Shown in pieces: positions 8,434 through 20,858 of a stretch of DNA of 64,000 nucleotides. The stretch is from an uncultured Eggerthellaceae bacterium (GTDB lineage Bacteria > Actinomycetota > Coriobacteriia > Coriobacteriales > Eggerthellaceae). Each line of letters opens with the position of its first letter. Positions within the stretch are counted from its first letter, which is position 1. The translations under genes were made by a program, and so were the position numbers. The notes beneath the pieces were generated by a model that was not told the DNA's origin, ran no database searches, and saw nothing but the letters and a program-made list of their open reading frames with translations. The stretch covers positions 1 to 64,000 of the forward strand of contig CAJURX010000001.1 in the NCBI GenBank assembly GCA_910589125.1, in the 5' to 3' direction.

Positions 8434-9158
8434 GAGAGCTCCTCGATGATGGACTCGAACGCAGCTATCGGGTCGGGCGCATCCGTGATGGGGCGACCCA
8501 CCACGATGTGCGAGGCTCCGTTGTCGAATGCTTGAGCCGGCGTGGCGATGCGGCTCTGATCCCCCGCCGCAGCCCATGTGGGGCGCACGCCAGGCGTGAC
8601 GATGTAGGCATCCGGGCCCAGGAGCTCCCGGAGCTCGCGCGCCTCTTGCGGTGACGCCACCACGCCCGATATCCCCGCCTCGTGCGCCAGCTGCGCGAGC
8701 GAGGCGACCTGCTCCTGCATGGGACGGCGCACGCCCGTCTGCTCCAGCGTAGCCTGGTCCATGGAGGTGAGCACCGTGATGCCGAGCGTCACGGGCGCAT
8801 CAGCACCGATATGCTCTGCGCCTGCCAGAGCCCCTGCCTGCGCTGCCTCCATCATGGGAACGCCACCGACCGTCTGCATGGTCAGCATGTCCGCTCCCGT
8901 CTCCGCTGCAGAGCGGGCAGCCCCGAGCACCTGATGGGGGATGTCATGGAACTTCAGATCCAGGAACACCTTGTAGCCGCGGGCCTTGAGCATCTTCACC
9001 AGGTCGGTGCCATAGGCATAGAACAGCGTCATGCCGATCTTCACCCACCGTGCGCGTCCTGCAAGCTGATATGCGATGGAGATGGCCTTGTCGGCCTCGC
9101 AGTCGAGGGCCACGATCACGCGATCGGCCCGTGATTCGGTATCGAATGCCGTCAGCAT
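8430..9158 (-). CDS. pyrF: Orotidine-5'-phosphate decarboxylase
   Basis: Last step of UMP synthesis, OMP to UMP plus CO2. 242 residues, TIM barrel of the short bacterial type, with the catalytic motif DLKFHDIP (Asp-Lys-Asp network) near residues 67-74 and the phosphate-binding end VVGRPITDAPDP. AGGAGG lies eight bases before the ATG, inside the end of pyrD, which it overlaps by seven bases. pyrE, needed for the step before it, is not in this operon. Confidence 0.97.
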   Translation of the reverse strand: MLTAFDTESRADRVIVALDCEADKAISIAYQLAGRARWVKIGMTLFYAYGTDLVKMLKARGYKVFLDLKFHDIPHQVLGAARSAAETGADMLTMQTVGGVPMMEAAQAGALAGAEHIGADAPVTLGITVLTSMDQATLEQTGVRRPMQEQVASLAQLAHEAGISGVVASPQEARELRELLGPDAYIVTPGVRPTWAAAGDQSRIATPAQAFDNGASHIVVGRPITDAPDPIAAFESIIEELS

Positions 9159-10051
9159 ATGAGACCTCCTATGATCTCCCTCACGTCTTGAACGCCCTCA
9201 TCCTCGCACCATGCGCGGATGCCATCGATGACCTCCATGGTGGCGAAGGGGTTGCCGAAATTCGCCGTGCCCACGGCAACGGCGGTGGCGCCTGCCAGCA
9301 TGAACTCTATCGCATCCGCTCCCGTTGAGATGCCGCCCATCCCCAAGAGCGGGATCTTGACCGCCTGCGAGCACTGCCAGACCATGCGCACGGCGACCGG
9401 CTTCACCGCAGGCCCCGACAAACCGCCCACGACACGAGAGAGCAAGGGGCGCCGCGTGCGCACGTCGATCGCCATGCCCAGAAGCGTGTTGATGAGCGAG
9501 AGCGCATCGGCTCCTGCGCTCTCTGCCGCGCGGGCGATCTCGGTGATGTCGGTCACATTCGGCGTGAGCTTCACGATGAGCGGGCGCGCAGTGGCCTCGC
9601 GGCACATCGCGACCACCTGCTCGACCGAAGCGCATGAGCAGCCCATGGTCATGCCGCCGGCGTCCACGTTCGGGCATGAGATGTTCACCTCATACGCATC
9701 CACCGGAGCATCCTCCAGTGCGCTGATGACATCCACGTACTCCTGGAAGCTGTGCCCCGACACGTTCACGATGGTGGTGGCCCCCTGGCCTGCGAGCCAA
9801 GGGAGCTCATGCTCCCTCAGATGCGCCACGCCCGGATTCTGCAAGCCGATGGAGTTCAGCATGCCGGAAGGGGTCTCGGCGATGCGCGGAGCATCATTGC
9901 CCTCCCAGCCATGCAGGGAGACCCCCTTCGTCGTGACGGCGCCGAGCTTGGCCACATCCACGAAATCCGCGTACTCGCGCCCTGCGGCGAACGTGCCGGA
10001 TGCGACCGTCACGGGATTCTTCATGGCGAGGCCGCCGAGATCCACGCTCAT
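9152..10051 (-). CDS. pyrD: Dihydroorotate dehydrogenase B, catalytic subunit
   Basis: FMN enzyme that oxidises dihydroorotate to orotate; the class 1B form passes electrons through PyrK to NAD+. 299 residues from the ATG chosen here; a GTG two codons upstream overlaps the pyrK stop (GTGA) and is an alternative. Class 1B features: the MKNPVTVASGTF N terminus, the NISCPNV substrate loop followed by a nearby active-site Cys region, and the phosphate site GMGGISTGADA. The adjacent pyrK confirms the two-subunit enzyme. Confidence 0.96.
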   Translation of the reverse strand: MSVDLGGLAMKNPVTVASGTFAAGREYADFVDVAKLGAVTTKGVSLHGWEGNDAPRIAETPSGMLNSIGLQNPGVAHLREHELPWLAGQGATTIVNVSGHSFQEYVDVISALEDAPVDAYEVNISCPNVDAGGMTMGCSCASVEQVVAMCREATARPLIVKLTPNVTDITEIARAAESAGADALSLINTLLGMAIDVRTRRPLLSRVVGGLSGPAVKPVAVRMVWQCSQAVKIPLLGMGGISTGADAIEFMLAGATAVAVGTANFGNPFATMEVIDGIRAWCEDEGVQDVREIIGGLIC

Positions 10052-10053
10052 GC

Positions 10054-10837
10054 TCACCACACGATCACCTCCGCATCGAATATGGGGCCGTCCACGCAGG
10101 CGCGCTTCCTGCCTTCGGTGGTCTCCACCACGCAAGACAGGCACGCACCCACCCCGCACGCCATCCTGCGCTCCATGGAGACCTGGCAGCGCACGCCAGC
10201 CTCCAAGAGCATGGTGGATGCAGCGCGCATCAAGGGCTCGGGGCCGCATACGGCGGCGAAGTCATAGGGCTTGCCCGACCGCTCAGCCTCTGCGAGCGCC
10301 TCTTCGATCAGGACGGTCGCGAATCCCTCGCGCCCGAAGCTGCCATCATCGGTGGAGCAGAGCGGCTCCTTGCCGCATGCATCCTGATAGCGCTTCCGGC
10401 ACACGAGCGCGCCCTCCGTCTGCGCGCCCAGGATGACATCCACATCCACGTCGTTGTCGATGAGCTCCTGGCAGAACAGGTTGAGCGGAGCTGCGCCCAC
10501 GCCGCCCCCCACGAGCAGCGCGCGCTTCGTGTCGAAGGGCGCCTCCCAGGAACGTCCGACGCATCCGATCATCCGGCAGCGCATCCCCGGCTCCCACGCG
10601 CTCATCGCGCGCGTGCCCGCACCCACCACCTGATACAGGATCTCGACCACACCCGCATCCTCATCCCTGTCGAAGATGGAGAAGGGACGACGCAGCACGC
10701 TCGCCTGGAGGTCGGGTATCTCCATGTGCACGAATTGTCCTGGCATGATGTTCGCCGCAACGCTCGGGCACGCGAGCTCCATCAGGTAGAGCGAGCCGAA
10801 CAGCTGCTTGTTCGAGATCACGCGAGCATGGCTATCC

Positions 10838-10848
<11 letters not shown>
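10054..10848 (-). CDS. pyrK: Dihydroorotate dehydrogenase B, electron-transfer subunit
   Basis: FAD and [2Fe-2S] protein that links PyrD to NAD+. 264 residues: ferredoxin-reductase-like FAD domain (RRPFSIFD), NAD domain (LLVGGGVGAAPL), and a C-terminal iron-sulfur loop (CGVGACLSC plus a later Cys in RACVDGP). The start MGLEDSHARV has AGGAGG upstream and overlaps carB by 11 bases; the longer frame is antisense-like N-terminal sequence and was rejected. Sits between carB and pyrD as in Bacillus. Confidence 0.96.
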
Positions 10849-14090
<3,242 letters not shown>

Positions 14091-14098
<8 letters not shown>

Positions 14099-15425
14099 GG
14101 GCCTCACCCCCGAATCTCCAACCAGCGAGCCTGTCATCGGCGATGTCGATCCTCAAGGGGTCATGATCCCCATCCATGAGGCGCATGAAGGCCGTGAACA
14201 GGTAATGGGCATCCGTGGGTCCCGGAGATGCCTCAGGGTGGTACTGCACGCAGAATGCGGGCACGTCGAGGAATTGGATGCCCTCGAGCGTGCCGTCGTT
14301 GAGGTTCACATGCGTGAGGCGGATGCGCCCGAAGCGCTCATTGCGCACGACGGGCGCCACACCCCGTGCAATCCACTCCCGCAGGTCATCGACATGGTCT
14401 GCGAAGCCGCCGGACTCCTCTGCGATGATGGGCCCCAAGCTCTCGAACACGATGCCGAACCCATGGTTCTGCGCGGTGATCTCGACCCGACCGGTCAGCA
14501 GGTTCTGCACCGGATGGTTGCCACCTCGATGACCATACTTGAGCTTCTCGGCCTCAGCGCCCGAAGCGAGGCCCATCATCTGATGCCCCAGGCAGATGCC
14601 GAACAGCGGCACACGCCCCATGAGGCGCGCTGCCTCTTCGAAGGTGGTGCGGACCGCATCAGGGTCTCCCGGCCCGTTGCTCAGGAACACGCCATCGGGA
14701 TGCATTGCCAAGACCTCTTCAGCGGGCGTATCCCACGCCACGCAGGTGACATCGCAGCCCGAGCGGATGAGGTTCTCCAAGATGGAATCCTTGACGCCGC
14801 AGTCATAGGCGACGACCGATCGGTGCACGCGGGCGATCGGTGCCTGTGCGAACGCGTGCGCATCCGGGACCGCACACGAGGCGCTCGCGGCATCGGATGC
14901 ATCCGAGACGAGGTTGCGCCCCACGAGTGACGGTGCCGCCTTCGCCTTCACAGCAAGGCTCGATGCATCCATATCCTCAGTGGAGAGCACGCCCATCATG
15001 GCACCATGGTCGCGGATGTGGCGCACGAGCGCGCGCGTATCGATGCCCTCGATGCAGACCACGCCCTCAGCGCGCAGCATGTCGGGAAGCGATCGGGTGC
15101 TGCGCCAATTGGAAGGGGTGGCGCACATGTCGCGCACCACCATCCCCTTAGCATGGATGCGCGAGCGCTGCGCATCCTCGTCGCAGATGCCGTAGTTGCC
15201 GATCTGCGGATAGGTCATCGTGATGATCTGCCCGGCGTAGGAGGGATCGGTGAGGATCTCCAGGTAGCCGACCATGGAGGTGTTGAAGCAGACCTCGCCT
15301 GCCACCTCGCCTGCTGCTCCACAGGAGCGGCCGACGAAGGTGGTGCCGTCCTCGAGGACCAGCATGGCGGGTGCTTGGACGCCCTTCGATGTGCGCGAGA
15401 GGAGCCTCTCGCTGCTCTCACTCAA
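14091..15425 (-). CDS. carA: Carbamoyl-phosphate synthase small subunit (glutaminase)
   Basis: Hydrolyses glutamine and channels ammonia to CarB. The C-terminal class I amidotransferase domain has the nucleophile motif GICLGHQMMGL and the catalytic His in YHPEASPGP; the N-terminal small-subunit domain begins near LVLEDGTTFVGRS. The start given is a TTG overlapping the pyrC stop region by eight bases. An ATG 20 codons later would give the more usual N terminus but shows no ribosome site, so the true start is open. Confidence 0.95.
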
Positions 15426-16710
15426 CTACCACACCGTCTTCCATGGTGGCGTATCCGCCCACATAGGCATCCGTCGCCTTGCCCTTGAATGCGCACCCCG
15501 TGAACCCTGAGTTCCCTGCCTTGGAGTAGGAGCCCTCGCGAGCGTAGGTCCATTCGGCATCAGGGTCGATCACGGTGAGGTCAGCGACCGAGCCGGCTTC
15601 CAGGCGCACGGGCTCCTCGCGCAGGATGCGGCGCGGGGCCACGGCCATCAGCTCGATCATGCGGTCGTATCCGATGATGCCCTTGTGCACGAGGTTCGTG
15701 AGCACGGAGGCAAGGGACGTCTCCAGCCCGATCATGCCGAAGGGCGCGAGTTCGAACTCCCGATCCTTCTCCCAGTCGGTGTGCGGCGCATGGTCGGTCA
15801 CGATGGCGTCCACCGTGCCGTCCACGATGCCAGCCACGAGCGCGACCGCATCATCGGAGGTGCGCAGCGGCGGATTCACCTTGAGGGCGGTGGGATAGGT
15901 GTCGTCGATGTCGTCCTCGGTGAGGAACATATGGTGCGGGGTCACCTCGCATGTGACGGGCAGCCCCTCTGCCTTGGCAGCGCGCACCATCTCGAGGCCG
16001 CGCGCGGTGGTGATGTGCTGTATGTGCACAGGGCAGCCGGTGAGCCGGCAGAGCGCGATATCGCGTGCGATCTCCAGCTCCTCGCCCTCAGCAGGCCAGC
16101 CGAGCATCCCCAGGCGCGTGGAGACGACGCCTTCGTTCACCTGCCCCTCCCCCACGAGGGAATCATCCTGGCAATGGGGCATGACGACGCAGTCGAACTG
16201 GGATGCGTAGTCCATGACGCGCCGCATCATGCCCGCATCCTGTATGCCATGGCCATCATCGGTGAAGGCGCGCACGCCATGGGCATGCATATCGCCCATC
16301 TCAGCGAGGATCTCTCCTCCGAGCGACTTCGTGCAGGCACCAGATACGATCACGCGACAGGCACCCACCTCCTTCGCGCGCGCCTTGACGTATTCCACGC
16401 CAACAGCGTTGTCTATCACCGGATCGGTGTTGGGCATGGCGCAGACAGCAGTGAAGCCGCCATGAGCCGCCGCGCGCGTGCCCGAAGCGATATCCTCCTT
16501 CTGCTCGTAGCCTGGCTCGCGCAGATGGACATGCATATCCACGAGACCAGGCACGATGACCTTGCCGGAAAGGTCGCGCGTGACGCCCTTCTCCATGGTG
16601 AGGTCATGCCCCACGCTCACGATCTTGCCATCGCGGATGAGGATGTCGCACACCTCGTCCAGCCCGACCTGCGGGTCGATGCAGCGTGCACCCTTAAGCA
16701 TCAATGCCAT
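15418..16710 (-). CDS. pyrC: Dihydroorotase, class I
   Basis: Zinc amidohydrolase that closes carbamoyl aspartate to dihydroorotate. 430 residues with the class I motifs DMHVHLREPG (metal ligands, about 58-67), MPNTDP, and VTDHAPH near residue 305. AGGAGG lies eight bases upstream of the ATG, which overlaps pyrB by 17 bases. PyrB and class I PyrC often work as a complex, consistent with the tight coupling seen here (known for the family, inferred here). Confidence 0.96.
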   Translation of the reverse strand: MALMLKGARCIDPQVGLDEVCDILIRDGKIVSVGHDLTMEKGVTRDLSGKVIVPGLVDMHVHLREPGYEQKEDIASGTRAAAHGGFTAVCAMPNTDPVIDNAVGVEYVKARAKEVGACRVIVSGACTKSLGGEILAEMGDMHAHGVRAFTDDGHGIQDAGMMRRVMDYASQFDCVVMPHCQDDSLVGEGQVNEGVVSTRLGMLGWPAEGEELEIARDIALCRLTGCPVHIQHITTARGLEMVRAAKAEGLPVTCEVTPHHMFLTEDDIDDTYPTALKVNPPLRTSDDAVALVAGIVDGTVDAIVTDHAPHTDWEKDREFELAPFGMIGLETSLASVLTNLVHKGIIGYDRMIELMAVAPRRILREEPVRLEAGSVADLTVIDPDAEWTYAREGSYSKAGNSGFTGCAFKGKATDAYVGGYATMEDGVVVE

Positions 16711-17638
16711 CGTTGGAACCTCCTAGCAGAAGATAGAGAGCGGCCATGCGCACCAGGATGCCAGCGTATACCTGGTCCAGGATCACGGAGCGCTCGGGGT
16801 GGTCAGCCATGAACGAATCCAGCTCGACGCCGCGATTGATGGGGCCGGGATGGCAGACGATCGCATCGGGCCTCATCAGGCGGTCGCGCGCCTGCGTGAG
16901 CCCGTAGAGCATGTTGTACTCGCGCAAGCTGGGGAACGGTGCACCCTCCAGGCGCTCGCGCTGGACGCGGAGCATGTAGACGACATCCAGGTCCGGCAGG
17001 ACAGAATCGAGGTCAGAGGTGACCTCGTCCGCACCCAAGACGTCCGGGCATGCGGGCAGCAGGGTGGGAGGCGCTATGGCCACCGTATGCGCACCCATGA
17101 TCTTGAGCGCCGGGAGCAATGACCCGCATACGCGCGAGTGGGCGATGTCTCCCACGATGCCCACGTTGAGCCCTTCTAGCGTGCCCTTCTCCTGCCAGAT
17201 GGAGTACAGGTCCAGGAGCGCTTGGGTGGGATGCTGATGCTTGCCATCGCCTGCGTCGATCACATGCACGCCTGAGAGGTCGGCGATCTTGCGGGGGACG
17301 CCCGCATGCTTGTCGCGCACGATGATCATGTCGATCTTGTAGGCGCAGAGCGTCTCGACGGTGTCGGACAGGCTCTCGCCCTTGACCGTTGACGTGGAGC
17401 TGCCGCCGAAGTTGAGGCTATTCGCCGAGAGCCTCTTCTCCGCCATCTCGAAGGATGAGCGCGTGCGGGTGGAAGGCTCGTTGAACATGTTCACGATGGT
17501 CGTGCCCTTGAGCGTGGGGACCTGCTTGATCCGCCGCTCGTTCACTTCCTTGAATCGCTCCGCCGTCTCCAGCATGAGCATGATGTCATCACGCGAATAC
17601 TCCGTGATGTCGATGAGGTGCCTGTGCGGGAACGTCAT
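16694..17638 (-). CDS. pyrB: Aspartate carbamoyltransferase catalytic subunit
   Basis: Joins carbamoyl phosphate and aspartate. 314 residues with the carbamoyl-phosphate motif STRTRSSFE (near residue 56), HPTQALLD, and the aspartate-domain motif MLRVQRER. No pyrI regulatory subunit follows, so control is presumably through PyrR rather than by allosteric PyrI. It starts three bases after the pyrR stop. Confidence 0.97.
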   Translation of the reverse strand: MTFPHRHLIDITEYSRDDIMLMLETAERFKEVNERRIKQVPTLKGTTIVNMFNEPSTRTRSSFEMAEKRLSANSLNFGGSSTSTVKGESLSDTVETLCAYKIDMIIVRDKHAGVPRKIADLSGVHVIDAGDGKHQHPTQALLDLYSIWQEKGTLEGLNVGIVGDIAHSRVCGSLLPALKIMGAHTVAIAPPTLLPACPDVLGADEVTSDLDSVLPDLDVVYMLRVQRERLEGAPFPSLREYNMLYGLTQARDRLMRPDAIVCHPGPINRGVELDSFMADHPERSVILDQVYAGILVRMAALYLLLGGSNDGIDA

Positions 17639-17641
17639 CTC

Positions 17642-18244
17642 CTACTCCCCCTTCCTGAGCTGCAACGGCGCCGCGCCCACGCGCTCGCCCGGAGCCACTT
17701 CCAAGATATCCACTGCCGAGGCGATCCCATCCACTTCCTCCAAGAACAGGCGAACGCTCTCGTCAGATGAGGACGGCACGTTCTTGCCGACGAAGTCAGC
17801 TCGGATGGGGAGCTCCCTGTGCCCGCGATCCACGAGGACCGCCAGCTCCACGCGCGCAGGACGCCCGATATCCATGAGCGCATCGAGCGCAGCGCGGATC
17901 GTGCGCCCGGTGTAGAGGACGTCATCCACGAGCACGACGGTCTTGCCGTCGATGGAGAAGGGGATGTCGGTGGAGTGCACCTCAGGGGCGAAGTGCGTCA
18001 TGTAGTCGTCGCGATAGAAGCTGATATCCAGCGCGCCCAAGGGAACATCCACGCCCTCTATGGAGGAGATGCGCTCTTGGAGCTTCCGCGCGAGGAGGTC
18101 ACCGCGGGTGTAGATCCCCACGATGGCCAGGTCGTCTGCACCCTTGTTCACCTCAAGGATCTGATGCGCCATGCGCGTCATGGCACGCTCGATATCCTCG
18201 GCATCCATGCAGACTGATTTGATGATCTCAGGACCGTTGCCCAT
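17642..18244 (-). CDS. pyrR: Pyrimidine operon regulator PyrR / uracil phosphoribosyltransferase
   Basis: RNA-binding protein that, with UMP, represses the pyr operon by binding leader mRNA; it also has uracil phosphoribosyltransferase activity. 200 residues with the PRPP loop VLVDDVLYTGRTIRAALD and the preceding YRDDY segment. The chosen ATG has AAAGGG five bases upstream; an upstream in-frame start lies in the leader and is rejected. First gene of the pyr unit and preceded by its own target RNA element, giving autoregulation. Confidence 0.96.
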   Translation of the reverse strand: MGNGPEIIKSVCMDAEDIERAMTRMAHQILEVNKGADDLAIVGIYTRGDLLARKLQERISSIEGVDVPLGALDISFYRDDYMTHFAPEVHSTDIPFSIDGKTVVLVDDVLYTGRTIRAALDALMDIGRPARVELAVLVDRGHRELPIRADFVGKNVPSSSDESVRLFLEEVDGIASAVDILEVAPGERVGAAPLQLRKGE

Positions 18245-18309
18245 ACACACCCTTTCTCTCGAGTGCGCACAGAGCAAACCGAGAAGACGCTGCTGCGTTC
18301 GACGTGATG

Positions 18310-18340
18310 CCTTGTCGGTCTCTCTGTACCGCTTTTAAAG
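18310..18340 (-). promoter_or_regulatory. PyrR-binding RNA element in the pyr leader
   Basis: The minus-strand leader reads CTTTAAAAGCGG, then CAGAGAGACCGACAAGG. This matches the layout of Bacillus-type PyrR anti-antiterminator hairpins: an upstream CTTTAA, a stem here formed by CGGT/ACCG, a loop with CAGAGAG, and a trailing GACAAGG. It begins within a few bases of the predicted transcript start. No T-run terminator follows before pyrR, so repression is more likely at translation of pyrR, as described for mycobacteria, than by transcription attenuation (inference). Confidence 0.75.
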
Positions 18341-18348
18341 ACAGGCAC

Positions 18349-18377
18349 ACTATAGGGTATCTGCTACCGAGTTGTAA
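18349..18377 (-). promoter_or_regulatory. Promoter of the pyr operon
   Basis: Sigma-70-like pair on the minus strand: -35 TTACAA (18372-18377), 17-bp spacer, -10 TATAGT (18349-18354). The start would be near 18342, giving a leader of about 98 nt that opens with the PyrR element. Confidence 0.75.
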
Positions 18378-18385
18378 CCCCTCAT

Positions 18386-18413
18386 TTGGCAGTTTCAGGA
18401 TGTTTGCTAGACT
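18386..18413 (+). promoter_or_regulatory. Promoter of pta
   Basis: -35 TTGGCA (18386-18391), 16-bp spacer, -10 TAGACT (18408-18413), about 32 bp before the pta ATG. It lies back to back with the pyr promoter; the two -35 boxes are only 8 bp apart. Confidence 0.6.
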
Positions 18414-18444
18414 TTTTCCCACGACAAGAGCCAAGGAGGTACGC

Positions 18445-19431
18445 ATGAGCGCATTCCTGGATAGGATGATCGAGACGGCAGCATCCGATACGAGGACCAT
18501 CGTCCTCGCTGAAGGGTCGGATCCGCGCACGCTGGACGCGGCAGCGCAGATCGCAGAGCGCGGCTTCGCTGAGGTGATCGTGCTGGGCGACCCTGTCGCC
18601 ATCCGCGAAGAGCGCCCAGAGCTTGCCGCCGTCACCATCATGGACCCGACTTCAGACCCGCTCTCCGAGGTGCTGGCCGACGAGCTCTTCGAGGTGCGCA
18701 AGGTCAAGGGCATGACTCGCGAGGATGCCGGGAAGCTGATCTCGGATGAGCTGTACTTCGGCGTGATGCTCGTGAAGACGGGACGCGCCGATGGGATGGT
18801 GGCAGGCGCGTGCCACTCCACCGCGGATGTCCTGCGCCCGAGCCTCCAGATCCTCAAGACCGCACCAGGGGCTGCTCTCGTGAGCTCCTTCTTCGTGATG
18901 ATCGTGCCCGACTGCGATCTAGGCGAGCAGGGAACGTTCATCTTCGCCGATTGCGGGCTGAACGTGGATCCGGACGCGACGGGCCTTGCGAACATCGCCG
19001 TGTCGAGCGCGCGCTCATGGGAGAGCCTGATCCAGACCACACCCTACGTGGCGCTCCTCTCCCATTCCACCCATGGCAGCGCCTCCAATGAGGACGCTGA
19101 CAAGGTGGTCGAGGCCGTTCGATGTGCACACGAGCTGGATGCATCCATCGCGCTCGATGGCGAGCTGCAGGTGGATGCCGCGCTCTGCCCAGAGGTGGCT
19201 GTCCTCAAATGCCCGGATTCCCCCGTTGCTGGGCGTGCGAACGTCCTCATCTTCCCTGACCTGGATGCAGGGAACTCCGGCTACAAGCTCGTGCAGCGCC
19301 TGGCCAAGGCGGAGGCCTACGGACCCATCACCCAAGGGCTCGCACGTCCCGTGAACGACCTCTCTCGCGGCTGCTCTGCCGAGGATATCGTGGGGGTCGC
19401 CGCCATCACGTGCGTCCAAGCGCAAGGGTAA
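18445..19431 (+). CDS. pta: Phosphate acetyltransferase
   Basis: Converts acetyl-CoA and phosphate to acetyl phosphate and CoA, feeding AckA for ATP formation. 328 residues, the short single-domain Pta. Signatures: LAEGSDPRTLDAA near the N terminus, ADGMVAGACHSTADVLRP near residue 115, and the C-terminal NDLSRGCSAEDIV. AAGGAGG precedes the ATG. Here pta and ackA are convergent rather than one operon. Confidence 0.97.
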   Translation: MSAFLDRMIETAASDTRTIVLAEGSDPRTLDAAAQIAERGFAEVIVLGDPVAIREERPELAAVTIMDPTSDPLSEVLADELFEVRKVKGMTREDAGKLISDELYFGVMLVKTGRADGMVAGACHSTADVLRPSLQILKTAPGAALVSSFFVMIVPDCDLGEQGTFIFADCGLNVDPDATGLANIAVSSARSWESLIQTTPYVALLSHSTHGSASNEDADKVVEAVRCAHELDASIALDGELQVDAALCPEVAVLKCPDSPVAGRANVLIFPDLDAGNSGYKLVQRLAKAEAYGPITQGLARPVNDLSRGCSAEDIVGVAAITCVQAQG

Positions 19432-19476
19432 GGGACACATCTGCGCGAGACGGACGCGAGAGCAGGTTCCGCACAA

Positions 19477-19510
19477 GAGAAAGGGGGTCGCATATGCGAC
19501 CCCCTTTCTC
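19477..19510. terminator. 34-bp perfect palindrome between pta and ackA
   Basis: Half-site GAGAAAGGGGGTCGCAT followed immediately by its exact reverse complement, lying between the tail ends of pta and ackA. It can form a 15- to 17-bp stem on either strand and so serve as a bidirectional terminator. There is no T-run outside the stem; the only pyrimidine-rich part is the CCCCCTTTCTC arm itself. Confidence 0.75.
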
Positions 19511-19534
19511 ACATCCATCTGGAAGGTGATGCGA

Positions 19535-20749
19535 TCAGAGCGTACCCTCGAGCCTCATGCCCTCGACCACATCCAACGTGTCGAGCGCGATCATGAGCTC
19601 CTCGTTGGTAGGGATGACCAGGATCTGGACCTGGGAGTCATCGCTCGAGACCTCGCGCTCGCCCCGTCCCGTCTTGTTCTTCTCAAGGTCCAGGATGATC
19701 CCCAAGGGCTGCAAGCCCGCGAAGATCATGCGGCGCATCTTCTCGCAGTTCTCGCCCACGCCCGCCGTGAGCACGATGACGTCGACGCCACCCATCTCCA
19801 CGATGTACTGCCCTAGGTACTTCTTCACGGAATGCGAGTACATCTCATAGGCAAGCTGCGCGCGCTCATCGCCCTCTTCGGATGCGGTGCGCACGCTCCT
19901 GAGGTCATTCGAGATGCCGGATATCCCCAAGAGCCCGGACTTCTTGTTCATGACATCGTTGATCCCATCGAAGGAGAGGTCCTCGTGCTCCATGAGGAAG
20001 GGCACGATGGCGGGATCGATGGCGCCGCAGCGCGTTCCCATCATGAGGCCATCGAGGGGTGTGAGCCCCATGGAGGTGTCTATGGCGATGCCATGGTCGA
20101 TCGCGGACATGGAGCAGCCATTGCCTAAGTGGCACGTGATCATCTTGAGGTCGCTCAGATCCTCGTCCAAGAACTGCGCTGCGCGCTCTGCCACATAGCG
20201 ATGCGAGGTGCCGTGGGCCCCGTACTTGCGCAGCGAGTACTTCTCGAAGTACTCATACGGGATCGGATACATGTAGGCCTTCTGCGGCAACGTCTGGAAA
20301 TACGATGTGTCGAACACCGCGACCATGGGCTTGCCCGGCATGTTCCTCCGGCAAGCCTCGATGCCCATGAGGGCCGCCTTGTTATGGAGCGGCGCGAGCT
20401 CTGCCAGCTCGTCGATCCTGTCGATCACGTAGTCGTCGATGAACACCGACTTGTCGAAGTGCTTGCCGCCCTGCACCACGCGATGCCCCACGGCATCGAT
20501 CTCATCGAGGGAGTCGATGACCTTGGCAGGGCCTGAGGTCAAGGCCTCGAGCACGAGCTTCATGGCGTCATCGTGGTCCTTCATGGGCGTGTCGATGACC
20601 ATCTCGTTGTCATCGATCCCGTGCTTGTGGAATGCCTCGTCAGAGCCGACCCGCTCGCAGATGCCCTTGGCCAGGACATCACGGCTCTCGATGTTGATGA
20701 GCTGGTACTTCAATGAGGAAGAGCCAGCATTGATGACTAGGACGTTCAC
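19535..20749 (-). CDS. ackA: Acetate kinase
   Basis: Transfers phosphate from acetyl phosphate to ADP, yielding acetate and ATP. 404 residues with the N-terminal phosphate loop NAGSSSLKYQ, HRVVQGG, the GAHGTSHRYV region, HLGNGCSM, and the C-terminal VLTAGVGEN. The start codon is GTG with GAAGGAG eight bases upstream. Own transcription unit, separated from the HIT operon by a hairpin. Confidence 0.98.
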   Translation of the reverse strand: MNVLVINAGSSSLKYQLINIESRDVLAKGICERVGSDEAFHKHGIDDNEMVIDTPMKDHDDAMKLVLEALTSGPAKVIDSLDEIDAVGHRVVQGGKHFDKSVFIDDYVIDRIDELAELAPLHNKAALMGIEACRRNMPGKPMVAVFDTSYFQTLPQKAYMYPIPYEYFEKYSLRKYGAHGTSHRYVAERAAQFLDEDLSDLKMITCHLGNGCSMSAIDHGIAIDTSMGLTPLDGLMMGTRCGAIDPAIVPFLMEHEDLSFDGINDVMNKKSGLLGISGISNDLRSVRTASEEGDERAQLAYEMYSHSVKKYLGQYIVEMGGVDVIVLTAGVGENCEKMRRMIFAGLQPLGIILDLEKNKTGRGEREVSSDDSQVQILVIPTNEELMIALDTLDVVEGMRLEGTL

Positions 20750-20821
20750 GTTCCGGGCTCCTTCGCTGCGTTGCGTTCTCCAGATATTCTAGTATGACGG
20801 GCTGCGGCTGGACGCGCTTGC

Positions 20822-20847
20822 CCGAAACGGGGGATCCCCCGTTTCGG
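20822..20847 (-). terminator. Terminator hairpin after the xseA-xseB-HIT operon
   Basis: Perfect 26-bp palindrome (half-site CCGAAACGGGGGA, centred on GGATCC) starting 11 bases beyond the HIT stop codon. No T-run follows on the minus strand. Confidence 0.65.
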
Positions 20848-20858
20848 CGAAAGGGTCG

